The position numbers were made by a program, and so were the translations under genes. Positions 12,001 to 24,308 of a stretch of 64,000 bases of DNA are shown here, piece by piece (within the stretch, counting starts at the first letter, position 1; every line of letters begins with the position of its first letter). Location: assembly GCA_019914945.1 (NCBI GenBank), contig CM034111.1, positions 1,922,001-1,986,000 of the forward strand, in the 5' to 3' direction. Source of the DNA: Typha latifolia. Taxonomy: Eukaryota > Streptophyta > Magnoliopsida > Poales > Typhaceae. The notes below the pieces were generated by a model. That model worked only from the letters and a program-made list of their open reading frames with translations, made no database searches and was not told where the DNA came from.

Positions 12001-15000
12001 GTTGATCAGGTATCTGACCAGAGAGATGATTGAAGGCTAGCCGACTGCCAACATGGAGAAGATCATCAAAATATAATAGAATAATATAATAGTGAATGTT
12101 TGAACTCATGAATCCTAGTTCAGCCGATCCAGAAATGGATTGGCCGAAATGGATCCTAACCCAAAACCAGTCTGATGACTGGTTTCAGTCTGGAATCAGC
12201 TAGTTTTGGCCGATACTAAAACTGGTTGAAATGGGCTTTTTTAAAGCTTTAGGTCGGATCTAAATAGATCCCACTTAGGGGAGCATTAAAAATTGATGTC
12301 GCCAGCTGCATTCTTTTCGAATTTTCCGCTTTTACCTTCTCTCTCTCTCTCATACACTCTCACACTTTACTGAGCTCATCCAGCAATTGATCCGATGAGC
12401 TCTTCCAACTAATACGTACTCTGGTGAACTCGAGTAAATTCTTTTTCACATTCCTCTTTTCTCTCTCTTTCTCAACCATTCTTTAATTCCCTCTTTTTTA
12501 TTTTTGCAGAACAATAGTGATGAGAGATATATCTCTTCCTCTTTCTCACCATTTTACATCTATAATGATAATTTATGAGCATAAAAATTTATCGATCCAG
12601 CTCAAAATTCATAATGATTTTGAATGTGTACTTTTTTAAACTTCATCTGTAAGTAATTTTTTTTTTCTATTACTTTTTCTAAATAATTAGAAATTTTCTG
12701 TATTTTTAAATAATATTTTAAATTTTACATAATAAAAAAAAATCTAATCTGATAGGGGCGATCAAAATGGCCGATACATATCATGTTGTAGGGGGGGGGG
12801 GCTCACGATCTCGATCCCAAGTTTCGGAATCTTGTTTAGTTGTTTTAACTACTAACAATAGATTCTAGTGAGTGTGAAGTTGTAGTGTGACTTGCTCAAT
12901 CAAGTGCAGCTTTAGCATTGTCGTTCAAACAACCATAGACACACTCGAACAACATCCCAAAATGCAAATGCATTATGACATGCGAAGGATCGTTTGGATG
13001 ACTGACATCTTGTTAGAAGTGGTTGAGACTCGCATCCGAAATCTGTTCAAATGGATTAGCAGGTTTAGGTATCAGTTTTCCAACGACCAATATCGATATT
13101 CAAAACCTTGATGTTGCCTTTCCCATTTCTAGCATTGCGAGGGGTTTGGGCTTGAGTGTTTTAACTCCTCCATGTACTCTTCTATTAATAGTAGATCCTA
13201 TAGTTGTCTCTGCCGGTGGTTGTAGTCTATAAGCCAAACCACATAATCTTCTTTGTTTATGTTGTGCTTGTGCTTGTGTTTGCTTGAGTTGAAGGTTATT
13301 TGTGTCAAAATCTCTATCTAGTGGTCGCTGCCCATGGATCACTCCACTTCTGCACTAGTTTGGGTTTGTTTCCATCCCAATAGAAATTATAGGATAAGAC
13401 AAAATGAAAGAACTCTAGCAAGACATTTACAAACTACATTTCAAGGAGTATCACAACCAGAAAATCCATCATTTTTCTCCTCTAGCAAGAGATTTACAAA
13501 TTACATCAGTAGCGATCATACTTACAGGTCATTTAAGCTTGAGAGATTTGATAAAGATTCAGGGATACTCCCATTAAGGTTGTTTTGACTCAAGATCCTG
13601 ATAAAAAAATGAAGTCAAGATAGATGCAAAAGAAAATTATCTCCAATAGAGAATTTTATCAGTTGGTTAACCAAGCAATAACCTTACTTACAGAATTTGG
13701 AGCTTAGAAAGATTTCCAAGAGAAGCTGGTATCTGTCCAGTCAAGAGATTGTTTTCCAAATCCAAATTGTTCAAACTAGACAAATTTCCAAATTGTTCAG
13801 GTATTCCACCAGTTATTTTGTTACCTGGCAATGACCTGCACGATTATAAATTAGATACTTTTGGGGCAAAAAAATAAGGAGGAAGTGAAAAACTTAGTAG
13901 TGGGAAGTGTCATTTATATCAGGCATGCAGCATATGATTGACACGAAGTAAATTTGTGACTGCTCTTGATAGTAGATTAACAAGAAAGAAATTGGATAGT
14001 TAGTAGAAGTCAAATGAGTTAATTCCACTACATTCTTCACAGATGACAGTCTTGGCACAAAACTTCTCTCATAATCTTTGTCCTTCTGTCGATGTTAGCA
14101 TGTTCTTATGAATTACCATCGCCTTAAAGATGATAAAACAACTCCAAAGTTTTCTGTTGCACAAACTTATAGACAGTCTAAGGTGAGCTAAGACTCGACT
14201 AATGCAGTCAACCTCTACTGAGCATTTGGCCTTTAACCTTTTTCATTTTAAAGATGAGATTGACAACTGCTTGATACTGATCCGTCGTATACTTGATTCT
14301 TCTGACCATATTAAGTACATGTATCAACAGCGAATTGAAAGATGAAGTATAATATGTGGGTTCCTTTCAGACTATATTCAGAATACTTCATGCAGTACTG
14401 ATTCACTCCAACAGTGAATTTGGAAATAAGTTTGAAGTTGCCTAAATGAGTCTCGCCAGCTTAAAGGAAGATTGATTGATATTTATAACATAAAGCGGAC
14501 TTAGCAATTCATACAATAATCCGGCCAAGATTAGAAATAATGTGATCTCATAGCATCTAGTTCTTAATTTACTTTTTCTCACTAAAGCATCAAAAATATA
14601 TTGTAGATAGATGATATCCTAAAGGTTTTTTATATGATCAAACTTGGCCCTGTTTTATGAATTCCCATCCAAAATGAGTTCTACAATGTGAAGCCTTCCC
14701 CCCTCCACTTATACATTCTATACTAGTATAGGGAATTTCCGTTTGCCAATAAAACGGAAAAAATCAAAAAAATCACATGTCAGGTACTCTGTACTTCTTA
14801 TGAGCAGTCACTTAATATTCATGGCCGATGATCAACAAAAGCCCTAAAACAACATAATTAGTATAACAACAGAATAAGTCAATATTCATAAAAGACAAGT
14901 TTAAATAGATGGGAACCATCTTACTTATTTAAATATTATTATAATGCTAAAAATCTTCCAGAAAAGTTATATACTTACAAGACATTTAAGTAGTTCAGAT

Positions 15001-16855
15001 CTCCAATTCTTGGTGATAAAACACCAGTGAACCCCATGGAAGCCAATGTTCTGAAGAAACAAGTTCAGAACGTAAAGTATGTATATTATTATGACGCATA
15101 AAGGCAAAAAATATACAACCAGGAAATTTTCAAAGGAGAAAATTATGTATGTCCCAATATCTCTTGTGCATACTTTTAAAAGCCACCACATAGGCAGTAG
15201 CAGTAGATTTGCCCTGCCTATGCGCTATGCATCCATAGGTTGCCAGCACCACATATGCATTGCCCACAAATTTATGTCATAACTATAAGTTGTATTGTTG
15301 CCATTGTTGGCATATCAATCTTTAAATTTCTCTTTTTGGTGATTAGTACTTTCAGTCTATAACTAATTATATTTGCTGGAAACATTTACTAGTTAGTTTA
15401 CTTGAGTAATCATATGATTGCAATATAGTCAGATATGCGAATGGGAGTTAATGAAGAAAATTCTGCATATAATGAATAGCTACTTTTACCTATTTATTGG
15501 TTTACTGTTGATAACATTTTCAATATACTAGATAATAGATTATATAGGTAATATTTTTTAACACTTCATTGCTAGACTGCTAGACGGCACAGGCACCCAG
15601 TGGCTTGACCTCCCGCATATTGTGGGTGCTTTTCATAATATTGTACTTGGCGGAACATGTGCTTGTCTTAATATGTAAGATGCAGGACTAATATTATGTT
15701 TGGGCAATTTGAATTAGAGGTACAACGCATATATGTGACATATGAAACTTGTTTGTCACTTCTAAATTTTTGGAATTTAACAACAATCACACAAGTCTCC
15801 TCATTGACACTATATGTCCATGTTGGCCAATAGAAGAAAGAAAAAGATATTAAAAAAGAACAACTTACACTGCAACAACATTAGAGTTAGCATCACAAAT
15901 AACAGCATTCCATGTGCAAGGATTAACTTGATTTTGGTTCCAATCAGAAAGCTGATTACCAGTGGCATTTAATTTAAGCCTCATGTCATATAACGCATCT
16001 CCTGAAAATACACAAAATTTATTACCTTATAACCAAGAGAACGAAAGGCTTTAAGAGTTACATCTATAGAAGATCAGTGTAAGAATTTACAGATATCAAT
16101 ACTGATCTAATGCATTACTATATTTCAATGAAAAATGTTTATTGCTCAAATCGTTATTCTTTAGAATTAGCATAACCAATTTTGCACTCAACTTCCATCT
16201 TCACATCAGTCAGCTAACTAACTACATAATTTCACAGTTCAAACTAACGATAGCACAAGATTTTTCACTACTGACCAAATTTTTATTCAAAATTAAATTA
16301 TAGGGTCTCAAAGACGATGTTATAGCAAATGTTGGACCAAATTTGTTCAGTGCCTCATATTCATCAGCAAGCTCAAGACTCAATCTGCTTGAACTTTTTT
16401 GTCATGCACTTGAGACGTAATTCATCAAGGCCAGGAACTGGCCATTCTGAGATATGATTCAGGACAATAACCAGTCGACTTGAATGAAACTTACGGTATT
16501 TGACTACTACGTTGAAAGAAATGTTCATAACTGTGCTACAAAAGGTTAACAGAAATAACTTGAGACACCAATAAATTTCTGTCAAAAAAATCAGAGAAAA
16601 TATAAGATGTCATAAAAGAAACATCGCACAAGAACAGAATACTAATAAGCAAACAATGTCACTATGTGATATGTAAGTATGCAACAATGAAGAGCTATAC
16701 GTAACTATAAATATCATGAGTCAGAAAGAGCAAATGTTAGTACCTTGACGATCAGATTCAGCAAAGAAAGGCAGAGAAGCCAAAATAAGTAGTAGACTGA
16801 CCAGATTCATTTTTTCTCTTAAGAAAAATTTTATGTATTTACTGTTCTGTGCCAT
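9021..16855 (-). CDS. LRR-II receptor-like serine/threonine kinase (At5g10290/At5g65240 type)
   Basis: A complete 620-residue single-pass receptor kinase in 11 exons: 16744-16855, 15869-16001, 14979-15050, 13692-13835, 13526-13597, 11979-12044, 11835-11905, 11591-11731, 10932-11273, 9883-10277, 9021-9335. Order: signal peptide (1 to about 34), LRR N-cap with [10 protein letters not shown], four to five LRRs on 72-nt exon modules, a Cys-containing linker, TM helix (about 231-253), and kinase. The kinase has [11 protein letters not shown] (304-314), catalytic Lys325, HRD at 422-424 and DFG at 442-444, so it should be active. The tail ends in [20 protein letters not shown]. This tail and the LRR count place it in the SERK-related LRR-II family, whose members act as co-receptors at the plasma membrane. 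Odd points: a GC donor after exon 7, and a duplicated start region. Confidence 0.93.
11833..11834 (-). other. non-canonical GC-AG intron donor in receptor kinase gene
   Basis: Intron 7 begins CAAG|GCATGT on the minus strand. The reading frame (GC donor at about 11834-11833, acceptor before 11731) is the only one I found that joins exon 7 (ending ITTQ) to exon 8 (starting GSSHNSK) in frame. GC donors account for roughly one percent of plant introns. Confidence 0.7.
12060..13525. mobile_element. degenerate transposon remnants inside receptor-kinase intron 5
   Basis: Intron 5 is about 1.48 kb, while the neighbouring LRR exons are standard 66-72 nt modules. Two parts look inserted. At 12118-12240 there is a repetitive stretch (GGATTGGCCGAAATGGATCC, AAAACTGG motifs). 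At about 13140-13260 there is a segment resembling the R/U5 part of a copia LTR (AAGCCAAACCACATAATCTT), comparable to the LTR at 51.8 kb. A near-repeat of CTCTAGCAAGA occurs at 13412 and 13480. No boundaries or target duplications were found. Confidence 0.35.
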
Positions 16856-17066
16856 CACCTTGTCAAGAAACAAATATTCAAACTATTACAAGCACGAAAA
16901 CTAATTGAAGGTATAAGATGAAAGTGAGGAGACTGACCAGATTCATTTTTTCTCTTAAGGAAACTTTTATGTATTTAATGTTCTGTGCCATCACCTTGTC
17001 AAGAAACAAATATACAAACTGTTACAAGCATGAAAACTAATTGAAGGCATAAGATGAAATTGAGGA
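16795..17066. repeat. 136-bp tandem duplication spanning the kinase start codon
   Basis: 16795-16930 is repeated head-to-tail at 16931-17066 with about 10 differences. The unit contains the start ATG (16855, copied at 16991), the first 20 codons and the presumed 3' splice site of a leader intron (TTTCTTGACAAG). Confidence 0.9.
16878..16991 (-). promoter_or_regulatory. 37-codon upstream ORF created by the duplication
   Basis: The duplicated start codon opens a frame [20 protein letters not shown] that crosses the repeat junction and stops at TGA 16878-16880, 23 nt before the real ATG. If transcripts retain this copy in their 5' leader, it would be a uORF encoding a signal-peptide-like peptide. 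Splicing to the proximal copy would remove it. Confidence 0.45.
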
Positions 17067-17397
17067 GAGGCAATGTAGAGTCATGCAACGGTAATATTTT
17101 CAAAGCAAATGATGAAGTAAGAATGTGAACAGAAAATAAATTGACAAGTAGACTTTTTTTTAACAAGCTTTAAAAAGATAATAAGAAATCTTGAATCATC
17201 CTACCTTGCAGAAGATAGATCAATCAAGAATGCAGAACAAAAATTCATATATACTAGTCATGATAGTAGAAGTTGTATTCAAATCCCAACTATCCATTAG
17301 ATTAAAATTAAGTTGAAATAATCAAGATGAATCAATTGTTCTCAAAACTTAGAAGAACTAGTTATAGATATGACACTAAGCTATCTTTGTAAAGAAA

Positions 17398-17785
17398 TTG
17401 CATCAGTCGCACAAGTATAGCTCGAAGGATTGGTCTAACTTGGAGGAGGAGAGTAGTCCAAAGGAGAGGAAGCCACGGGAGGAGGACCCGGGTGAGGGTG
17501 CAAGATTTGAATCTAGGGTTTCGAAGGATTTTGAATGCGAGAAGCGGAAGTCGAAGCTGTCTGGGGCGGGAAACGGGCATGTCGAGCATGGGAAGGAGCG
17601 GAAGGAAAGGATGGAGGATGCTGCGATGGCTGATCGGTGGGGAAGATGTTTGTTCTGAGAAGAGGAGTAGAGGCGACAATTTTGGGCCTGTGGATGTTGA
17701 TAAGAGCTCAAAATTAAAGCTTTCTAATGATGACTTGAAGAGCAAGTCTTGTAGAAGAGCTGAATGGGAAAGGCTCTTGCATTAA
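17398..17785 (+). pseudogene. fragment of a charged nuclear-type protein, frameshifted
   Basis: An island of coding-like, GC-richer sequence within AT-rich DNA. It starts as HKYSSKDWSNLEEESSPKER and runs on in a Lys/Glu/Arg-rich style. At about 17640 the frame changes by one, after which GGEDVCSEKRSRGDNFGPVD continues in the other frame to about 17765. The two halves read as one highly charged, low-complexity protein region broken by a frameshift, as in N-terminal regions of plant splicing or RNA-methylation factors, but I cannot name the parent. It lies inside the probable leader intron of the minus-strand kinase gene. No introns are visible, so a retrocopy is possible. Confidence 0.45.
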
Positions 17786-18637
17786 GATAAATCTGTATTT
17801 CAAGTTCTCAACTAAACATATGTGTAGCCAGTAAGAAATTAGTTTGTACATGAATCTGAATTGCCTAGAATGAGCTTAGTTCTGGTTCATATGTACATAA
17901 TCCGCATCTGGCTAGATTTACAAGCACTGGTAATAGCACTCTTGGAGTAACCTCTCTTGTTCCTAGAAAAAAGCACCATATTGTGGCACCACTTTGACTT
18001 TCCAGATAGAAAATTATTTGGTGGAAACATAAGACATAGTGAATTAGTGACTACCCAAAAAACTTGCATTGTATCACACGCTATTAAGATCAAACAACAC
18101 CAAACTTCAGAAAGTAGAGTATAATCTATCATTGATTTTGACTATTGACCTGGTGTATGGAGTGACAACATGCATCTTTTTTGCAATCATTTTTTTGATA
18201 TATTGATTCATCTACAATCTTAAAGTCTAAACCCTCAATCTAATTGTACAGACAGAACTTTGTTTAATTTGAGTCAAGAATGCGCTTCTTCATGCTATGT
18301 AGAACAATCTTTTGACCTTAAAATTGGCTAACGATCTATAATTACCTATCCTTTGCAATTAATACAAGTCTAAACTGCGGCATCGCCAAAACTGCAGCAA
18401 AATACGGCCTTTAATCAGAATAAACAAAGAGATGCATCGTCATAATAGATTAACGCCAGAATAAGAAGCGGAGAAAAATAGGAAGTAGGGTTGGGGTTTC
18501 TCTATGCTTATGAGAAATCTGAAGCCCAACTCCCAGAAGGTCCTTAATAGGAATCGCCAAGCCCCGCAAAGACATCATGGAACTCCAACCACAAGAAATA
18601 GAGAGATAATGATGGGAAAGGGAATTTTTTGCTATAC

Positions 18638-18865
18638 CTGAGGCTAAAAGGAGATCCATTTCTCGAACAATAGAAAGACGAATCCTCCTGTTAGATTCGT
18701 ATAGAACCAACTCCGTTCGATTTATGATCTCTTTCCTCCAATTCTTATCCCACTCGATCTACCGAGAGAGCGAGAGAGAAAGCGAGAGGACAAAGAAGCT
18801 TTGGCTACGACTCCCAAGTCCTAACAGTTGCTCACACAAACAGAAGTAAACGCACTGATGCGATA
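18638..18865 (-). promoter_or_regulatory. probable 5' leader exon of the LRR receptor kinase
   Basis: On the minus strand, CT-rich sequence (CTCTCGCTTTCTCTCTCGCT) leads to GCCTCAG|GTATAG, a good donor. It could splice to the acceptor TTTCTTGACAAG just before ATG 16855. The arrangement is inferred from composition and splice signals only. Transcript data are needed to confirm it. Confidence 0.4.
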
Positions 18866-18903
18866 AAAGTATTTCTATATTTAGTTCCTTCGGAGGGCTG
18901 CGC

Positions 18904-18931
18904 TATATATATATATATATATATATATAGA
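18904..18931. repeat. (AT)n microsatellite near the putative kinase promoter
   Basis: A perfect AT dinucleotide run of about 28 bp. It sits about 40 bp upstream of the putative leader exon and could serve as its TATA region. Confidence 0.85.
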
Positions 18932-21387
18932 TTTTGACCAAAATATTATTTAAATATTAAATATTTACTAAATTAGATCACCGTTACTACAATAAAATCG
19001 CTCCCTCAGACAATAATTTTTAGTTGCTTTTAATATATTAAAAAACTGTTAGAAAAATTAATATCTTAAACAACGAATTTTTTTCACTATTATTTCTATA
19101 TAAATCGCTTTCAGGAAATGATCAATAAAAGAAATGACTAAAAATCAATATAGCGATTTCACTGTACTACTAGTTTGAAAAATAGTTTGACAATACTATA
19201 TTTAAAAATATATTTTATACTATAATACTATTTTAATCAAAAACTCTGTATTTATGAGCATTAACTCTGTATTTTATGATAGAAATCGTGAACTTAATTT
19301 CTAGAAAGTTGAGTTTGATATTTAATGAAATTTTTCGTAAGAATTCTATATAAAAAATATAATAGTTCAATGATTTAACTCTTTCAGCAAATAATTAAAA
19401 TTATGAGTTTAATTTCCTACAAATATTAAAGTTGATATTTGACGATATTTTTTATTAGAGAGCTACATGGGTAAAATACATTTACTTTTTGTCGCACTCG
19501 TACTTAACTTATAATCTATAAAAAGATTATAATAAAAAAATATATTATTTTCTATGCCATGAAATCAAGAAATAAACTATGAATCATATCTCTCGCATTT
19601 AGAATGCCAAAATTGATGGTATATTCCAAACCTTTTGTATTCTTGTTGGATGGAGAAGGGTCTTTTCACAACTTTTATACTTTGCTATCTAATCCTTAGG
19701 ATGGATTTGGCTGCAATGAAAAAGAAATGAAAAAAAAAAAAACGAAGAAAAAGAATCAACTTGGCCAACCTGCAGAAGATTTTTATGTGGCTTATATCTT
19801 AGCAACAGTGACTCAAATGTATCATCCTCAATGTCATTTTAGCGTGAAGTTAATATATTGCTCTTAAAAATATATCAACCATTAAACCCTTCACCTTGGT
19901 TTCTCAATAAGTGATAGTGATTTCTTTGAACTTGCGGGCTAAATATGGACCGCTGTTGTGTAAGCCGTTTTGGGTTCGAATCATTAAATAATTATAATTT
20001 CAATTAATTAAAGTTATAGTTTCGTTAAATTCGTTATTTGGAGGAGATTTTAATTGTACGTAATGAAAATCTAATGATTGAAGGCAGATTAGAATCAATA
20101 ATATGCCCATTAAACAAAAGGCTTTTTTACTTGTATACTCCCCTAAATTTAATATTTACATATATAATTTTAAATAATTTAACATAAAAAAAATAAAACT
20201 ATTCTTATTCTAGAGTTCATAAATTCTTTTAACTAACGATATTTTTGTTAGTTTCTATCAAATTATCGAGGCTTAACTCGAAAAGTAAGGAGTATATTTT
20301 TTGAAGGGTATACACGTAAAAAAAAAGAAGATTTATTGTGATTTTAGTAATTGTAAAGGTTCAAAGTGCAAAATTTTATATCAAGACGTGGGAATGAACC
20401 TACCTATCTATTAAAGAACCCATCCTAGACTCCTACCATGCCACCAGTGGGGGCATCACTAAAGAGACGAGATATTATCATATTAAGAGAGAGAGAGAGA
20501 GAGAGAGATAATAACTAAGCATAATGCTCTTTTCCAAATCATATCTTTATATTTTAATTACCACTTTACTATTATCGAATTAGTGGAATAAAGAATTAAA
20601 GTGGACTTTGTTGATGATGCTCCAATTCTTAGTGATGTGGTGCCTTGGTAGTAGCTTGTACTATGGAATCTTTTTACTTTCATTGGGCTATCTGCCCAAC
20701 TACGCGTAGCTCCTCTGATTAAATTTGAATTAAATTTATTTTTGAGTTTAGATATTAAATTAAGTTTAAGTTGAAATTATTTAAATTTTTGAGTTTGAGA
20801 GCCGAGCTTCAGTGATCAATAAGCAATTTCAAGCATAAATTAATTTAAGCTTTTGATCAATTGGTTCTAACTATGGTTACGGTTATTGAAAATTCCATCA
20901 AAAAAAGGCCCTAAAATATGGATTAGAACCAAATCTTAACAAAGATAAGAAATTAACACTATAAACAAATTGATTGATAAAAAATATATTACTGAGATTC
21001 AGATTTTTCAATCTTGCACCAATAACTCAAGATTCTTGAGAGATGATGATAAGAAGAAAGGCGATCTTTTTGTATCTACGAAAACTACAATCTGATCATA
21101 GCACAGTTACATACTTACCGATTAGATTTATCAAGAAGCGAGTAGACCTACTCACAAATAGTAAGGGATCCATGAGCGTGGGTGTCGATATCGACTATTG
21201 AGGGAGATCCATGAGCACAGCAACTAAAGTTGAGAAGGCCAATGGACTGATGATGAGAGCGGTAGGTTGGTTTGTGAAGAAAGGAGCCGTCAATGTTGGG
21301 TAGCATAATGAAGTCATTGAGCTTAATTTTGAAAGATTATATTTAGTGCAGACAAAATTAGTCTATGGCATAGGCAACAAGAGGTGA
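18932..21387. other. long AT-rich intergenic stretch
   Basis: Mostly poly-A/T-rich DNA without coding signal. A short (GA)n run lies at 20485-20508. 20700-20900 contains repeated AATTTGAG-like words that resemble the element starting at 21388. Confidence 0.5.
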
Positions 21388-21991
21388 AAAGAAGTGTAAA
21401 CTAATCGAGCTTGAGCGAGTTGGCTCTGACTCAAGCTCAGTTCAATTTGAGTTGAGCTCGAGTCTGAAATGAACCTATCATTAAGCCCCATTCAAATTGA
21501 GTCGGATCGAGCTAAATCGAGTCAGATTAAGCCAAAGCCAAGTCACAAAAAGAAGATCAAGGCTTATGGGACGACGTTGGGGGACATGTCGGAGAGCTGT
21601 GTGGCGGAGGTGCTGATCCACCTCAATCCGCTAGAGATTTGTCGGCATCGCGACGGCTTGCCATTGTTGAAGGAGAAGGAGGTGGCACTACGGCAGTGAC
21701 TTAGTGAAGGAGAACGAGGGCACGATGAGGCACCACAGCAACGGCTTAGAAAACGAGCACCGAAGGAGGAGGAGGAGGCGGAGATGTGGAAATGGGATTT
21801 AAAGATTAGTGTTTTTTTCACCCTTTTTATACCGAGCCTATCGAGCATGAACATATTATCTCTAGCTTAGGCTCGACTCAATATTAATTTCGAGCCAATT
21901 TTGGTGGCTTAAGTTTGGCTCATTTCTAACTGAGCCAAGTCGAACTCGAGCTTCAGTCGAGCTGAGTCTAAATATCTAGTCTATACTGACA
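21388..21991. mobile_element. non-autonomous inverted-repeat element A (GCTCGAGC-rich ends)
   Basis: About 600 bp flanked by long imperfect inverted arms dense in GAGCTCGAG-type words. The right end reads TGACAGCCCTA, the complement of the TAGGGCTGTCA start seen in the copy at 44458. No transposase frame is present. On the minus strand the core has GTATAAAAAGGG followed by a CT-rich tract and a short ATG frame, which looks like a captured promoter or gene fragment. Termini of this kind suggest a hAT-type non-autonomous element, but no target duplication was confirmed. Confidence 0.5.
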
Positions 21992-22666
21992 GCCCTAGAG
22001 GTGAAATGGGGTTTATTATTGCTTTTAGTCTCGTTGCCTCTATACTGTCCGGAATGATCGCGGACGAGAGCCCCTTATTTCTGGGGTTAACAAGGCCGAT
22101 GGATGAACGAACGCAAAGGCTCTCCTCGTGGGTCTCGTCAAAGCTTAAAACTCACAACTTCTCCAACATTTGCGTCTAAGTTGCACTTGCAAATTCTGGT
22201 GGAAATCCTCAACAACCCATCTGTCTGTCTCTCTTTAGCATATGCACCAAACTATTATTGTGCGTGTATACTATAGGGACACATCTCATACGCGTATTTG
22301 CACCCTGTTTTTGTGGTAATAAACGTTACCTGTTTAAAGAACATTTTCCTTTATATAGTATTAGTTGTCATACTTGGTCATATGATGATCAGGGAAAAAG
22401 CTACTCGCTGTTTGCTACCACACACAACAACAACATAGATTTTATAGACTAGTGGTCCACCTAACCGCCGTGGTAACCGCACCTATGGCTGGGTCTCCCT
22501 CCCTCCCATTACTCATTACTCATTACTCATTACTCTTTCCCCGTGTGAACTGTTGTCAAGTGTTTAAACTTGCTCGACTTTTCTAATTCCAAACCTCCAA
22601 TAGCTTACCCTTTTTTCATCTCTTATTGAGGGCGGAGAAGCCAAACTCATCAAACCCGGTAACCTT
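21992..22666. promoter_or_regulatory. intergenic/promoter of the 22667 gene
   Basis: AT-rich with a perfect 7-bp tandem (CATTACT repeated about four times, 22507-22535) about 130 bp before the start codon. No defined TATA box was assigned. Confidence 0.4.
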
Positions 22667-24308
22667 ATGGATACCCTGACCGCCCTCCTCTCCTCGAAAC
22701 TCGTCATCCAATCCCCATATTTCTCTTCCTCCTCCCTCCTCCTACGCCGCTACCTCCTCTTCCTCCTCCACATCCTCCTCTCCCTCTTCTCGCTCCTCCT
22801 CTCCCTCCTCCTCGGCCCTTCCAGCTCAGATTCCTCGCCGAAACCCGCCGCCCAACCCGAGGGCACGCGGGCCCTCTCGCACGTGCTCGCCGTCGTCGCG
22901 CGGGTCCCCGTCGCCTCCCGGAAGTACGAGCTCGTCCGATCCCTCGCGGAGCGGATCCTCGAAGACAACCTCCGGTTCGGCGTCGCGGGGGTCAACCGCG
23001 GCGCGCTCTCCGAGGCGTTCGGGAGGACGCTGCGCCGCCTCGAGGCGGCGGTCGCGGGGGAGAGCGGGGTGGAGGCCTTGGTGGGGAAGGTGAGCAGGTG
23101 GTGGTGGACGGCGACTGCGGGGGAGGAGGAGAGAAAAGGGGGTGGTGCGGCAGCGGAGAAGATGGCGGCAGAGTTGATGTGGTTGGGGAAGAAGATGGCG
23201 GAGTGCGGCGCGGTGGAGGAAGCGGTGGAGAGGTGGAGCGCGGCGGCGGGGCTCGGGCGCCGAGCCGTCGCCGCCGAGCCGAGGATTCAGGTGGCGTTGG
23301 TTCGCGTCGCAGGTGAGACTTCTGATATTCGCATTTTATTCGTCTTCGTTTTATGCTATTATTCGCATCTTATTCGTATCGGATGTATTTTAACCCGGTC
23401 CGCATTGGTATCGTGGGTCCCAAAAGGAAAAAAGAGTTGTTTCTTTTGCATATCACCCCCTAAATTTGACCTTATTGCAAAAAACTTCGTCCGTGTTACA
23501 ATACTTCTTCCGAAAAACCGAGGAAGTTTTTAAACAATAATTCCAAGAATCTGATCGAGGATCTGCCGTGTGGAATTGCAAGACATTGCGACGACTAGTA
23601 TTATTTTTTAGTTCCAGCGTGTCGAGATCCAATTGGTCTCGAGGAATTTTAGCTTTCTAGAAGCAAATGGTCGGCAAAACATTGGACGGAACCATACGCC
23701 CCTGGATAGGATTCACCGTTAGAGAACAAAATCTGACGTGTACTTGTCCTTGGGGGAGTGCTGGATAAAAATGAGAATAACATCTTGAGCTTATCTACAG
23801 TGTTCGAGCTTGGGTTAGATAATATTTGTAACCTTTTCGCCTTTTAACTATGTTACTTCTCTAATCATTCTAGCTCTTAGGCATCTTGAGTATAATTCAA
23901 GATAATATTGACACTATGACATTGGTTGCTGAAACTATGGTATCTTGTGCAGTATTCTTATTCAAGCATGCCAACTCTAAGCAATTTGAAGGATGTCAAG
24001 GAGGTGTGGAGGAGGAGGAAGAAGAAAAGAGAGCCAATTGCGACTGCGGGATAGCGATGTTGACATCATGGTTGCCATTGCTGTGCAGAGCGAGCAATGG
24101 CACAGATGCTCCAGTGTTGAGTGGTAGGGAGAAGGCAGAGATGGTGAGGGTACTGGAGGAGATGATTGAGAAGCTAACTTGGGAGCAGCAGGAAGAGGTT
24201 CTGGCACTCTGGCTCCATAATTTCACCTTATGCCCAGATTCCGATTGGCCGAATCTGGAGTCCTGCTACACCAGATGGTATTCTGAATCACGCAAGCTCC
24301 TGATGTAA
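22667..24308 (+). CDS. plant protein of unknown function, two exons, N-terminal hydrophobic anchor
   Basis: Exons 22667-23312 and 23881-24308 join in phase (codon split G|GC) to give 357 residues. A Ser/Leu-rich N-terminus carries a strong hydrophobic segment, RYLLFLLHILLSLFSLLLSLLLG (about residues 29-51), predicted as a signal anchor. Then comes an Ala/Glu-rich helical region and, in exon 2, a second helical part with an acidic EEEEEEK loop. The C-terminus WLHNFTLCPDSDWPNLESCY is rich in Trp and Cys and looks conserved. Exon 1 is very GC-rich and exon 2 is not, a monocot-like gradient. I know similar uncharacterised plant proteins but no demonstrated function. The splice acceptor at 23880 was chosen because the nearer TCTAG acceptor gives an early stop. 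Confidence 0.8.

Noticed and set aside
13140..13260. Full LTR in kinase intron 5
   Set aside because: Only an R/U5-like stretch is recognisable; I found no TG/CA pair with a shared 5-bp duplication.
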